From the NCBI RefSeq assembly GCF_009827395.1, contig NZ_WTYX01000001.1:1431722-1495721 (forward strand): 64,000 bases of DNA, read 5' to 3'. Source of the DNA: Pontixanthobacter aquaemixtae (lineage in GTDB: Bacteria > Pseudomonadota > Alphaproteobacteria > Sphingomonadales > Sphingomonadaceae). The position numbers and the translations under genes are program-made. A model generated the notes under the pieces. The model was not told the DNA's origin, ran no database searches, and was given only the letters and a program-made list of their open reading frames with translations. Shown piece by piece: positions 1-8,799 of this stretch (the first letter of the stretch is position 1; each line of letters begins with the position of its first letter).

Positions 1-127
1 AGGCTTCCAGCGCGCCGAATATCTGCGCAAACACGGCATGGTTGATATGGTCGTCCACCGCCACGAATTGCGCGATACTTTGGCCAATCTGCTCGACTTC
101 CTGCAAGGCGAAAAAGCGGCAGCATAG
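1..127 (+). CDS. accD: Acetyl-CoA carboxylase carboxyltransferase subunit beta, C-terminal end (partial)
   Basis: The frame entering from the left edge ends in a TAG at 125-127 and encodes about 41 residues, beginning [20 protein letters not shown]. This is the typical AccD tail, where the carboxyltransferase beta subunit makes malonyl-CoA for fatty acid synthesis in the cytoplasm. The immediately downstream folC supports the call, because accD-folC is a conserved gene pair in proteobacteria. Everything upstream, including the zinc ribbon, lies outside the window. Confidence 0.85.
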   Translation, partial: GFQRAEYLRKHGMVDMVVHRHELRDTLANLLDFLQGEKAAA

Positions 128-130
128 GGC

Positions 131-210
131 GTCATCCCAGCGCAGGCTGGGATCGTTGTCAGACTAGCGGTACTTGGTGGAGAGCGGTCCCAGCCTTCGC
201 TGGGACGACG
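131..210. repeat. REP-like palindromic doublet, copy 1
   Basis: Two short hairpins sit back to back between accD and folC: ATCCCAGC/GCTGGGAT with a 4-base loop (134-153) and GTCCCAGC/GCTGGGAC with a 4-base loop (187-206). A second, related doublet lies at 44105-44183. The arrangement resembles the REP/BIME class of dispersed intergenic palindromes. It also argues that the folC reading frame must begin downstream of it. Confidence 0.7.
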
Positions 211-215
211 GAAAA

Positions 216-1526
216 ATGAAAGACTTCGGCACATCCTCCGATCCGGCGGTTCAGGGACAGCTTGACCGGCTTGCCGCGCTGTCGCTTCCCGAGGGGCGGC
301 TGGGCCTTGAAACGATGCGTGATGTTCTTGCGCGGCTGGGCAATCCGCAAGACCGCCTGCCCCCGGTGTTCCATGTCGCGGGGACCAATGGCAAAGGTTC
401 GGCCTGCGCATTTCTGCGCGCGACGCTGGAGGCCGATGGCAAGACCGTTCACGTCACCACCAGCCCGCATCTGGTGCGCTATAACGAGCGTATTCGCGTT
501 GCTGGCAAGCTGATTGAGGACGCGCGGCTGGCGCAGCTGCTGGAGGAAGTGCTCGACGCAGCCGATGGTCTCAACCCCAGTTTTTTTGAAGTGACAATCG
601 CCGCTGCCTTCACCGAATTCGCCCGCGTTCCGGCCGATGCCTGTGTGGTCGAAGTGGGGCTTGGCGGCCGGTTCGATGCGACCAATGTGCTGCGGCCCGA
701 AGTGCTGGCGGCCTGCGGGATTGCCGAACTGGGGATCGATCACGAGCGTTTCCTGCTTGCCCCGGAAGACGGCGTCCCCACCCAGCCTCTGGCCCGGATC
801 GCGTTCGAGAAAGCGGGAATTGCCAAGGAAGGCGTGCCGCTGGTGTCGCTGGGGCAGTGGCTCCACCCCGACTCGCAAATCGCCATCGGCGAGGTTGCCG
901 ACTCCATCGGTGCGCCGCTGTTTGAATTGGGCGATGCGTGGAACGTCTATTCTTCCGATGAAGGCCTGAGCTATTTTGACGAAGGTGACGACATCTATTT
1001 TGCGGGCAAGCTCGCGCTTCATGGCGAACATCAGGCGATAAATGCGGGCCTCGCAATCGCTATGCTTCGCCACCAGAGCGCTCTCAAGATTGCCGATGAT
1101 GCCATTGTGAAAGGGCTTCAAAGCGCGAAATGGCCTGCCCGTTTGCAGCGCCTTTCCGCAGGTCCGGTGACCAGCCTTTCACCCGGTCTGCCGGTTTGGC
1201 TCGATGGCGGCCATAATCCCAATGCGGGGGCAGCAATCGCCGAATTTTTCCCGCAGGATATCCACCTTGTGCTGGGAATGCTGGACAACAAAAACCCGCA
1301 GGCATTTCTCGATCCGATGGGCGATCGCATCCGCAGCCTGACCGTGGTTCCGGTTCCAGCCCATGACAGCCATCCGGCCACAGCATTTGGCCCCGATGCG
1401 CGCGCTGCAAGCGATGTCGAGGAAGCGCTGCTAAACCTTCCTGCGGACGATTATCCGGTTCTCATCGCCGGCTCGCTATACCTCGCGGGCGAGGTGCTGC
1501 GGCTCAACAACGAATTACCCGACTAG
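216..1526 (+). CDS. folC: Bifunctional folylpolyglutamate synthase / dihydrofolate synthase
   Basis: Mur-ligase-family enzyme that adds glutamate to dihydropteroate and folates in the cytoplasm, ATP-dependent. The 436-residue product shows the folate-ligase P-loop HVAGTNGKGS (GTNGKGS near residues 56-62), the TSPHLVRYNERI segment, and the C-terminal DGGHNPNAG motif of the Mur ligase C domain. A longer frame opens at a GTG or similar codon at 174, but that stretch is the palindromic repeat, so ATG 216 is preferred. It follows accD, the classical neighbour. Its TAG stop overlaps the TAG stop of the convergent permease gene in the shared bases CTAG at 1523-1526. Confidence 0.93.
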   Translation: MKDFGTSSDPAVQGQLDRLAALSLPEGRLGLETMRDVLARLGNPQDRLPPVFHVAGTNGKGSACAFLRATLEADGKTVHVTTSPHLVRYNERIRVAGKLIEDARLAQLLEEVLDAADGLNPSFFEVTIAAAFTEFARVPADACVVEVGLGGRFDATNVLRPEVLAACGIAELGIDHERFLLAPEDGVPTQPLARIAFEKAGIAKEGVPLVSLGQWLHPDSQIAIGEVADSIGAPLFELGDAWNVYSSDEGLSYFDEGDDIYFAGKLALHGEHQAINAGLAIAMLRHQSALKIADDAIVKGLQSAKWPARLQRLSAGPVTSLSPGLPVWLDGGHNPNAGAAIAEFFPQDIHLVLGMLDNKNPQAFLDPMGDRIRSLTVVPVPAHDSHPATAFGPDARAASDVEEALLNLPADDYPVLIAGSLYLAGEVLRLNNELPD

Positions 1527-3253
1527 GACGCTTTCGAAGCAGCCACCGCTTCCGGCGCCACAACACCAGCCGCCTTGCCCAACCGCGCCTGCCGCATCCA
1601 TTCGATGATGCACAGCACCACGGCAAACATGCCGATCAGCGTCGTCAGGATGAAGACGTCGTAATAGCCGCGTTCTTCAATCATTTGCCCCAGCGCGCCG
1701 CGCCCCAGAGTCCCCACCAGCAAGGTGAGCGAGGACAGAAGCGCATATTGCACCGCGCTATAGCCCTTGGAAACGATGCTGGAGAGATAGGCGACGAATG
1801 CCGCCCCTGCGACGCCAACGGCAATATTCTCGCCCGCAATCGCCATCATCAGTTTCGAAAGCCGCTCATCACCCCCAAGAGCAGAGACCAGCCATGTGAA
1901 GCCGGTATTGTCGGCCACCGACTGCATCACCGCACCGCCGCGCGCCAGATCGGCATAAAGCAGATTGGTCACCGCCGCGAAGAATGCGCCCAGCGTAAGC
2001 GTGAGCATCCGGCCAATCGCAGTCAGCAGATATCCGCCCAAGGCCAGGCCCAGCAGCAACGCGCCGACCCCGAAGAACTTGGAAGCCACCGCAACCTCAT
2101 CCTTCGTATATTCGAGCTCGCCGAGATAGAATGGATAGGCAAAGCTGCCCCAGATTGCGTCGGTAATCCGGTAGGTCAGGACCAGCGCGATAACGATAAC
2201 CATCGCCCAGCCAAGCCGCCCGATCAGATCGGTCAGCGGCAACACCAAGGCGCGATACAGATGGTCAACCGCGCGGTCGGCCGTGCTTTGTGCGGGCGCG
2301 GCCTCGGTCAGCAGGTTTGTCCCCATCCGTTCCTGCCGGACCAGCCACGCTGCGATGATTGATGGGATAACCACCGTGGCAATCACGATCAGCGGCCCCA
2401 TGGTCGAGATAAATTCGACCGAGTCCGGCCGCGTGTCGGGGTTGCTCGAAAGCGAGCGCACCATAAACACACCAACGGTAATCAGTGCCCAACCCCATAG
2501 CGCGCCCACCGCGGCCAGCGACCATGCCCGCAAACGCGGCGACAATTGCCCTGCCTTGCGCAAACCGTAAGGGTCGTCCTTGTCTTCCTCGCCGTTCGTT
2601 TCGGACGCTGTCGCATCCGCATCGGGCGCCCAGAGCCCCGCAAATCCGACAACGAGCATCAGTGCGCCCATGGTCAGATAGACTGTCGGCCAGTCGGTCC
2701 GCTCTGCCAGGAACAGGGCGAATGCACCGCCCACCAGCGCCGCGATGCGATACCCCATCTGGTACACGGTCGAGAGGATATCGATGGTCGCGACTTCATC
2801 GGCCACGTCGACCCGCCATGCGTCGATCACAACGTCTTGCGTGGCACTGGCAAAGGCCGCCAGACCGGCGAGCAAGCTGAAGATCCCGATCGTTTCATTG
2901 GTAGGCGCGATAAAACTGAGCGAAGTCAGCGCCGCGCCGATCAGCAATTGCGCGGTAACAATCCACTGTTTCCGTTTGCCGAGCTTTCGAAGGACGGGAA
3001 TATCCACGCGATCAAGCGCGGGCGACCACAGGAATTTGAAAGCATAGGCAAGCCCGACCAACGAGAAGACACCCATCGTTTCCAGATCGATCTCGCCGCT
3101 ATCGGAAAGCCACGCGTAAAGCGTGCCAAGGACCAGCGCGTAAGGAAGTCCGGCAGCAAAGCCGAACAACAGCATATAGGCGGTCTTGCGATGCCCCAGC
3201 GCCGCCAGAACCGCGCGCCAGCCGGGTTTTCCCTTTGCCGCTGCTTCAGCCAT
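1523..3253 (-). CDS. ampG: AmpG-like muropeptide MFS permease
   Basis: A 576-residue polytopic inner-membrane protein of the major facilitator superfamily. The N-terminal segment HRKTAYMLLFGFAAGLPYAL followed by LYAWLSDSG and KFLWSPALDR is the characteristic AmpG signature. AmpG imports anhydro-muropeptides for cell-wall recycling and beta-lactamase signalling. Start chosen at ATG 3253, which has a GAGGACGGGG ribosome site just upstream; a longer frame to 3433 would run into the divergent oxygenase gene. It is longer than E. coli AmpG (about 490 residues), as alphaproteobacterial members often are. Substrate is inferred from family. Confidence 0.82.
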   Translation of the reverse strand: MAEAAAKGKPGWRAVLAALGHRKTAYMLLFGFAAGLPYALVLGTLYAWLSDSGEIDLETMGVFSLVGLAYAFKFLWSPALDRVDIPVLRKLGKRKQWIVTAQLLIGAALTSLSFIAPTNETIGIFSLLAGLAAFASATQDVVIDAWRVDVADEVATIDILSTVYQMGYRIAALVGGAFALFLAERTDWPTVYLTMGALMLVVGFAGLWAPDADATASETNGEEDKDDPYGLRKAGQLSPRLRAWSLAAVGALWGWALITVGVFMVRSLSSNPDTRPDSVEFISTMGPLIVIATVVIPSIIAAWLVRQERMGTNLLTEAAPAQSTADRAVDHLYRALVLPLTDLIGRLGWAMVIVIALVLTYRITDAIWGSFAYPFYLGELEYTKDEVAVASKFFGVGALLLGLALGGYLLTAIGRMLTLTLGAFFAAVTNLLYADLARGGAVMQSVADNTGFTWLVSALGGDERLSKLMMAIAGENIAVGVAGAAFVAYLSSIVSKGYSAVQYALLSSLTLLVGTLGRGALGQMIEERGYYDVFILTTLIGMFAVVLCIIEWMRQARLGKAAGVVAPEAVAASKAS

Positions 3254-3326
3254 AATTCCCCGTCCTCTTTGCCTCGAAACGATTTCATGCAACACTAGCG
3301 TGATCGCGCGATTTAGGAAGTGTTCG

Positions 3327-4487
3327 ATGAACGAGACAGCAACCATTCCCCACAAATTACGTCCGACGCAGGGGCAATTGGCGCTGGCCGAAGCGATAGC
3401 CCGTGACGAAACGCGCGAGGGGTCGGGCATCACCCATGTACCTGCCTCGGTCTATACAGACCCGGATCACTGGCAGCGCGAGAAGTCGGCTCTGTTCGAC
3501 CGGCTGCCGCAAGTCATCGCGCCTTCCGCGTTGCTTCCCGAAGCGGGCATGGCTGTGCCGCATGACGATACCGGGCGCCCGCTGCTGATTACCCGCGATG
3601 CCGACGGGGAAATTCACGTCTTCCTGAATGTCTGCCGCCATCGCGGAACGCGGCTTGTCGAAGGCGAAGACGTGCAATGCGCCAAGCGGCTCGTCTGCCC
3701 CTATCACGCATGGACGTACAAGCTCGACGGCAAATTGCTTGCTCTGCCGCGCCCTGAAACATTTCCCGGGCTAAACAAAGCGGACAATTCCCTGATCGAA
3801 CTGCCCAGCTGCGAAGCGGGCGGGATTATCTGGTTTGCCCCCGAAGAAGGCGCCGATTTCACTTTGGCCAGAGAACTGGGCAAGGATTTCGCCGCTTTCG
3901 GGTTGGAGGACCATTTCCTGTTTCGCCGCAAAACCCATCAGGTTGCCGGAAACTGGAAACTGATCATGGATGCTTTCCTCGAAAGCTATCACGTTACCCG
4001 CCTCCACGCGAACACGATCGGGCCGTTTTTCAAAGACGGGATCACCTCGGGCGATATGGTCGGGCCGCATGCGCGGTCTGCTGTCGGCAGGCTGGAAGAA
4101 ATGGACGGGGTCGACCTCACCGATATGGCTGCGATGCGGCGGGTGATCACCTTTGCCTATCAATTGCTTCCTGCGACGATCATCATTCCCAGCCCCGATT
4201 ACGTCAATGTGATGGTGCTGATGCCGGACGCGCATGATCACACAGTGGTGGAAGACTTCATGCTGATCCCCGAAGAACCCGCGACCGAGAAGGCACGCGA
4301 CCATTGGGAACGCAGCTGGAAACTGCTCGATGGCGGCGTGTTTGCCAGCGAGGATTTCCGCGCCGCAGAGCTGGGGCAGCAGGGCCTTTCGACCGGTGCG
4401 GTGCCCGAATTGACGCTGGGCAATCTGGAAACGGGCATATTGCGCTTCCACGAGACCGTGCAGCAGGCGTTGCGCGAGGCGAACTAA
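3327..4487 (+). CDS. Rieske-type aromatic ring-hydroxylating dioxygenase, alpha subunit
   Basis: A 386-residue non-heme iron oxygenase alpha subunit. The Rieske [2Fe-2S] ligands are visible as C103-x-H105 and C124-x2-H127 (motif CRH ... CPYH). The catalytic domain carries NWKLIMDAFLESYHVTRLH, the usual His-x4-His mononuclear iron site. Start ATG 3327 has AGGAAG seven bases upstream. No beta subunit, ferredoxin or reductase is adjacent, so the electron donor must be encoded elsewhere. The substrate cannot be told from sequence; family members act on aromatic compounds, but also on quaternary amines and sterol-like substrates. It is divergent from the AmpG-like gene. Confidence 0.85.
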   Translation: MNETATIPHKLRPTQGQLALAEAIARDETREGSGITHVPASVYTDPDHWQREKSALFDRLPQVIAPSALLPEAGMAVPHDDTGRPLLITRDADGEIHVFLNVCRHRGTRLVEGEDVQCAKRLVCPYHAWTYKLDGKLLALPRPETFPGLNKADNSLIELPSCEAGGIIWFAPEEGADFTLARELGKDFAAFGLEDHFLFRRKTHQVAGNWKLIMDAFLESYHVTRLHANTIGPFFKDGITSGDMVGPHARSAVGRLEEMDGVDLTDMAAMRRVITFAYQLLPATIIIPSPDYVNVMVLMPDAHDHTVVEDFMLIPEEPATEKARDHWERSWKLLDGGVFASEDFRAAELGQQGLSTGAVPELTLGNLETGILRFHETVQQALREAN

Positions 4488-4504
4488 GCGCGTAACCGCG
4501 CGCC

Positions 4505-5287
4505 ATGACCACAAACCCACCCCGTCAGGAAGGCCGCCCCGAAGGCGAGCGTATTGCCAAATTACTCGCGCGTGCAGGCGTTGCCAGCCGCCGCGAAGTT
4601 GAACGCATGATCGAGGCCGGGCGCATCGCGATTGACGGCAAAGTGCTCGATACCCCTGCAACCATCATCCCCAATATCAACGGCGTGACGGTGGACGGGA
4701 AGCCCGTGGCCAAGCCGCAACCGCCGCGCATCTTCTGCTTTCATAAGCCGTCCGGATTGCTGACCGCAGAACGCGATTTCACCGGCCGCGGCACAATTTA
4801 CGATGCGCTGGTCAATGCGCTGCCCAAAGACGCGCCGCGGGTGATGCCGATTGGCCGTCTCGACATAAACACCGAGGGCCTGCTGCTGATGACCAATGAT
4901 GGCGAGCTGAAACGCGCGATGGAGCTACCCAGCAATGCCATTCCGCGCACTTACCGTGCGCGCGCCTATGGCGAGATCACGCAGGCGCAGCTGGAAGATC
5001 TGATGGACGGGATCACCATAGAGGGCGTTCGCTACGGCCCGATCAATGCCAATCTGGAACGGCGCACCGGCGCCAACCAATGGATCGAGATGACGATAAC
5101 CGAAGGCAAAAACCGCGAGGTGCGCAACGTGCTGGAGCATCTGGGCCTGCAGGTGAACCGGTTGATGCGCACCGAATATGGCCCCTTCGCGCTTGGCGAT
5201 ATCAAGCGCGGGCTGGCCGCCGAAGTCCCGCAAATAGAGGTCGAGCGGTTTCGCAAGCAGATCATGCGCGGTCCGAAGAAATCATGA
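4505..5287 (+). CDS. rluB: Ribosomal large-subunit pseudouridine synthase, RluB/RsuA family
   Basis: A 260-residue RNA-modifying enzyme. Residues about 14-60 form an S4 RNA-binding domain (ERIAKLLARAGVASRREVER), followed by the RsuA-type pseudouridine synthase domain with the catalytic aspartate in GRLDINTEGLLL (D120). Family knowledge places RluB at 23S rRNA U2605; RluE/RluF-type specificity cannot be excluded. The stop overlaps the rsmD start by ATGA (5284-5287), so the two rRNA modification genes are translationally coupled. Confidence 0.87.
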   Translation: MTTNPPRQEGRPEGERIAKLLARAGVASRREVERMIEAGRIAIDGKVLDTPATIIPNINGVTVDGKPVAKPQPPRIFCFHKPSGLLTAERDFTGRGTIYDALVNALPKDAPRVMPIGRLDINTEGLLLMTNDGELKRAMELPSNAIPRTYRARAYGEITQAQLEDLMDGITIEGVRYGPINANLERRTGANQWIEMTITEGKNREVRNVLEHLGLQVNRLMRTEYGPFALGDIKRGLAAEVPQIEVERFRKQIMRGPKKS

Positions 5288-5832
5288 GGATAATCGCGGG
5301 CGAATGGCGCGGACGCAAATTGGCGGCGCCCAAAGGCGACACCACCCGCCCCACCGCCGATCGCACGCGCGAAACGCTGTTCAGCATGCTCACCAGCCGG
5401 CTCGGAAGCTTTGAAGGCCTTTCGGTCGCTGACCTGTTTGCCGGATCGGGCGCGTTGGGCCTGGAGGCATTGTCACGCGGTGCAGAGCATTGCCTGTTCG
5501 TCGAACAGGAAGAACAGGCACTGAAAAGCATTCGCGCGAATATCGCGGCGCTTGATGCGCGCAGCCGCTGCGATGTCCGCGCCGCTTCGGCAATGGGCCT
5601 TGGCCCCGCCAAAAAGCCGCTCGATCTGGTCCTGCTCGATCCGCCGTACGAAACGGGCGCAGGCGAAGTCGCCCTCGACAAGATGAACCGGCTCGGCTGG
5701 ATTGGCCCCGCAACATGGATCGCGCTGGAAACCGGCGCCAAAGAGGATTTCGCGGTCAAAGACCTGTCCGTTCAGGCCGAACGCAAAGTCGGCAAAGCCA
5801 AATTATGGCTTATCCGCGCCGATTCTGCTTAG
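5284..5832 (+). CDS. rsmD: 16S rRNA (guanine(966)-N(2))-methyltransferase RsmD
   Basis: A 182-residue class I SAM methyltransferase. It begins MRIIAGEWRGRKL, the standard RsmD N-terminus, and shows the SAM-binding loop DLFAGSGALGLEALSRGA and the catalytic LLDPPY motif typical of N2-guanine methyltransferases. It modifies G966 of 16S rRNA during small-subunit assembly. The ATG overlaps the rluB stop (ATGA). Its TAG stop overlaps the TAA of the convergent GFA-family gene. Confidence 0.93.
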   Translation: MRIIAGEWRGRKLAAPKGDTTRPTADRTRETLFSMLTSRLGSFEGLSVADLFAGSGALGLEALSRGAEHCLFVEQEEQALKSIRANIAALDARSRCDVRAASAMGLGPAKKPLDLVLLDPPYETGAGEVALDKMNRLGWIGPATWIALETGAKEDFAVKDLSVQAERKVGKAKLWLIRADSA

Positions 5833-6218
5833 CCGGGAAACCGTTCGAATTCAGGGAGTTCATGCGCGGACTTCATCCAGTCCAGCCGCTCTGCGGTCTG
5901 GATATGCGATTGCGCAGGCAAAGCTGCCGGATCATCCAGCGTACCCGATTGGATATCGACGATACCGGGCAGATTTTCGGCATTGCGATAAAACAGCCCT
6001 GTGCCGCATTCGGGGCAAAAGGACCGTCGACCATGCTCGGATGAATGATAGGTCTTGGGTGATCCTTGTACCGAAAGCTGTTCCTCCTGGAACATTGCCC
6101 AGCCGACCATTGGTGCGCCGGCAGAATTGCGGCAATCATTGCAGTGACACAGCGCATGGTGCATTGGCTCACCAGACAATTCGTAACGGATCGCTCCACA
6201 TTGACAGCCGCCCTTCAT
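5829..6218 (-). CDS. GFA-family (CENP-V/GFA fold) zinc protein
   Basis: A 129-residue cytoplasmic protein with the full cysteine set of the GFA fold: C5-x-C7 in GGCQCGAIRYEL, then CHCNDC, then FCPECGTGLFY. Members include the so-called glutathione-dependent formaldehyde-activating enzyme, but most bacterial paralogues have no proven reaction. Start ATG 6218 is chosen because GGGAGG lies about nine bases upstream and the Gly-Cys motif follows at once; the longer frame would reach into uvrD. It is divergent from uvrD. A specific enzymatic role is not supported by context. Confidence 0.82.
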   Translation of the reverse strand: MKGGCQCGAIRYELSGEPMHHALCHCNDCRNSAGAPMVGWAMFQEEQLSVQGSPKTYHSSEHGRRSFCPECGTGLFYRNAENLPGIVDIQSGTLDDPAALPAQSHIQTAERLDWMKSAHELPEFERFPG

Positions 6219-6271
6219 CGCATTTTCCTCCCGATAATACCGCCGCGAAACCACTTGCCGCGACAGGATTT

Positions 6272-6286
6272 GTTCTCTAACTGTTC
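6272..6286 (+). promoter_or_regulatory. LexA SOS box upstream of uvrD (GTTC-N7-GTTC)
   Basis: GTTCTCTAACTGTTC matches exactly the alphaproteobacterial LexA operator GTTC-N7-GTTC. It ends eight bases before the uvrD ATG, so LexA bound here would block transcription or transcript elongation into uvrD. The same motif lies upstream of recA in this window. Confidence 0.8.
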
Positions 6287-6294
6287 TTCTTCTC

Positions 6295-8610
6295 ATGAAT
6301 GATGGCTCTCTGCAACCCCCCGCCCAGAATTCGGGCGACATTCCGGCCTACGCCGCGCGGCTAAACGCGCCGCAGAAAAACGCTGTGCTGACCACAGAGG
6401 GGCCGGTGTTGATGCTGGCGGGTGCGGGAACGGGGAAAACCGCCGCGCTCACCGCCCGCCTCGCGCATCTGGTGGCGATGCGCAAAGCGTGGCCTAGCGA
6501 AATCCTGTGCGTGACTTTTACCAACAAGGCCGCGCGGGAAATGCGCGAACGGGTTGGCGGGCATATCGGCGATGCGGTGGAAGGGATGCCATGGCTGGGC
6601 ACGTTTCATTCGATCGGCGCGAAAATGCTGCGCCGCCATGCCGAACTGGTCGGCCTGCAAAGCAATTACACGATCATCGACACCGACGATCAGCTGCGGC
6701 TGCTCAAGCAGCTGATTCGCGATGCGGAGCTGGACGAGAAACGCTGGCCGCCGCGCCAGCTTGCAGGATTGATCGACCGCTGGAAGAATCGCGGGCTCAA
6801 CCCCGATGATCTCGATGCCGTAGAAAATGAAAGCTACGCCAACGGGCGCGGTCAGGAGTTTTACCGCACCTATCAGGAACGGCTGAAAGCGCTCAATGCC
6901 TGCGATTTCGGCGATCTGTTGCTGCATGTGCTCAACATTTTCCGCAAGCACCGCGAAGTGCTGGAGCAGTATCAAAAGCGCTTCAAATATATTCTGGTGG
7001 ACGAATATCAGGACACCAACCAGGTCCAGTATCTGTGGCTTCGGCTGCTGGCGCAGGAACGCAAGAATATCTGCGTGGTCGGCGATGATGATCAGTCGAT
7101 CTATTCCTGGCGCGGGGCTGAAGTCGCCAATATCCTCAAATTCGACCGCGATTTTCCCGGCGCCAAAGTCGTGCGGCTGGAACAGAATTACCGCTCCACG
7201 CCCGAAATTCTCGCCGCCGCATCGGGCCTGATCAACGCCAACAGCCAGCGGCTGGGCAAGGAATTATGGACCGAATTGCCCAAGGGCGACAAGGTCCGCG
7301 TGGTCGGCGTGTGGGACGCGCCCGAAGAAGCGCGCCGCGTGGGCGAAGATATCGAGCGATTGGAAAGCGAAGGCGCGAATCTCGATCAAATCGCCATTCT
7401 CGTGCGCGCGCAATATCAAACGCGCGAATTTGAAGACCGCTTTATCCAGATCGGCCTCAATTACCGGATCATCGGCGGTTTCCGCTTCTATGAACGCGCG
7501 GAAATTCGCGATGCTCTCGCCTATTTGCGGGTGATTGCGCAGCCGCAGGATGATCTGGCGTTTGAGCGGATTTACAACCAGCCCAAACGCGGGCTTGGCG
7601 CGAAAACGCTGGAGAAGATGCATTCCTATGCCCGGTCAAGCGGGATGCCGCTTGCCGCCGCATCGCTGCAATTGGCCGATAGTGATGAATTGCCCAAACG
7701 CGCGGGCAGCACCATCGCCGCCTTGATGCGCGATTTCCTCCGCTGGCGCGAAATGGAGCCCAACGTAACACCTGCCGATTTGCTGCGTACGGTGCTCGAT
7801 GAATGCGGTTATTCGGCGATGCTGGAAGCGGAAAACACGGCCGAAGCTGCCGGCCGAATTGAAAACCTGTCCGAACTCGCCCGCGCGATGGAGGAATATG
7901 AATCGCTGGGCGATTTCCTCGAACATGTTTCGCTGGTGATGGACAATGACGCGCGCGATGATGGGGAAAAAATCACCATCATGACGATGCACGCGGCCAA
8001 GGGATTGGAATTTAACAACGTGTTCCTTCCCGGGTGGGAAGAAGGCGTGTTTCCCAGCCAGCGCTCGCTCGACGAAGGCGGGCTCGCCAGTCTGGAGGAA
8101 GAACGCCGCCTTGCCTATGTCGCGATCACCCGCGCGCGCAAACGCTGCACCATCCTGCACGCCGCCAACCGGCGGATTTACGGCCAATGGACCAGCTCGA
8201 TCCCCAGCCGCTTTATCGAGGAACTGCCTGACGAATATATCGATCAGGAAACCACGATGGCGGGCGGTGCGTCGTTATGGCGCGCCAATTGGTCCGAAAG
8301 CGACGATCCTTTCGCGCATGTCAGCAGCGCCCGCCCCAACCGCAGCAATGCGCGCGGCCCCGGATGGCAGCGCGCATTGTCGAGCGGCTACGAAACCAAG
8401 CAAGCTGTCGTCAAAGAAAACCGCCGCAGCGCCGCCAGCTTCGCGGCCCAACCGCGCAGCGACATCACCCTAGGCGCGCGCGTGTTCCACGACAAATTCG
8501 GATACGGCACAGTGATGAGCCAAGAAGGCAACAAGCTGGAAATCAACTTCGAACAAGCGGGCACGAAGCGGGTTATTGATAGTTTTGTAACAGTTGATTC
8601 AAGTGATTAG
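6295..8610 (+). CDS. uvrD: ATP-dependent 3'-5' DNA helicase UvrD/PcrA
   Basis: A 771-residue superfamily 1A helicase for nucleotide excision and mismatch repair. Visible motifs in order: Q-motif LNAPQKNAV, Walker A AGAGTGKT (42-49), motif Ia CVTFTNKAAREM, Walker B VDEYQDTN, motif III GDDDQSIYSWRGA, motif IV EQNYRST, and the C-terminal motifs around TMHAAKGLEF and AYVAITRAR. The last 60 residues (GARVFHDKFGYGTVMSQEGN) form the small Tudor-like domain known in PcrA/UvrD to contact RNA polymerase. Length is slightly above the E. coli protein (720). A perfect SOS box precedes it. Confidence 0.95.
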   Translation: MNDGSLQPPAQNSGDIPAYAARLNAPQKNAVLTTEGPVLMLAGAGTGKTAALTARLAHLVAMRKAWPSEILCVTFTNKAAREMRERVGGHIGDAVEGMPWLGTFHSIGAKMLRRHAELVGLQSNYTIIDTDDQLRLLKQLIRDAELDEKRWPPRQLAGLIDRWKNRGLNPDDLDAVENESYANGRGQEFYRTYQERLKALNACDFGDLLLHVLNIFRKHREVLEQYQKRFKYILVDEYQDTNQVQYLWLRLLAQERKNICVVGDDDQSIYSWRGAEVANILKFDRDFPGAKVVRLEQNYRSTPEILAAASGLINANSQRLGKELWTELPKGDKVRVVGVWDAPEEARRVGEDIERLESEGANLDQIAILVRAQYQTREFEDRFIQIGLNYRIIGGFRFYERAEIRDALAYLRVIAQPQDDLAFERIYNQPKRGLGAKTLEKMHSYARSSGMPLAAASLQLADSDELPKRAGSTIAALMRDFLRWREMEPNVTPADLLRTVLDECGYSAMLEAENTAEAAGRIENLSELARAMEEYESLGDFLEHVSLVMDNDARDDGEKITIMTMHAAKGLEFNNVFLPGWEEGVFPSQRSLDEGGLASLEEERRLAYVAITRARKRCTILHAANRRIYGQWTSSIPSRFIEELPDEYIDQETTMAGGASLWRANWSESDDPFAHVSSARPNRSNARGPGWQRALSSGYETKQAVVKENRRSAASFAAQPRSDITLGARVFHDKFGYGTVMSQEGNKLEINFEQAGTKRVIDSFVTVDSSD

Positions 8611-8799
8611 CCCGCATTTCGGCTCACTTTAAAAAACTCAGATAATAAAATCGTATTACACCTCGCGTGATCGGAATCCTTACGCCGATCTGCGCGCAAA
8701 TCCATCTTCGCAACTCACACGTGCAATTCCATTCTCTATAGTATATATGATCGCGTTTTAAATATTCACCGAATCATTATTCTACTGTGAGGGGTATTT

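Noticed and set aside
159-1121. A 320-codon minus-strand frame opposite folC
   Set aside because: Shadow of folC and it reads through the palindromic repeat.
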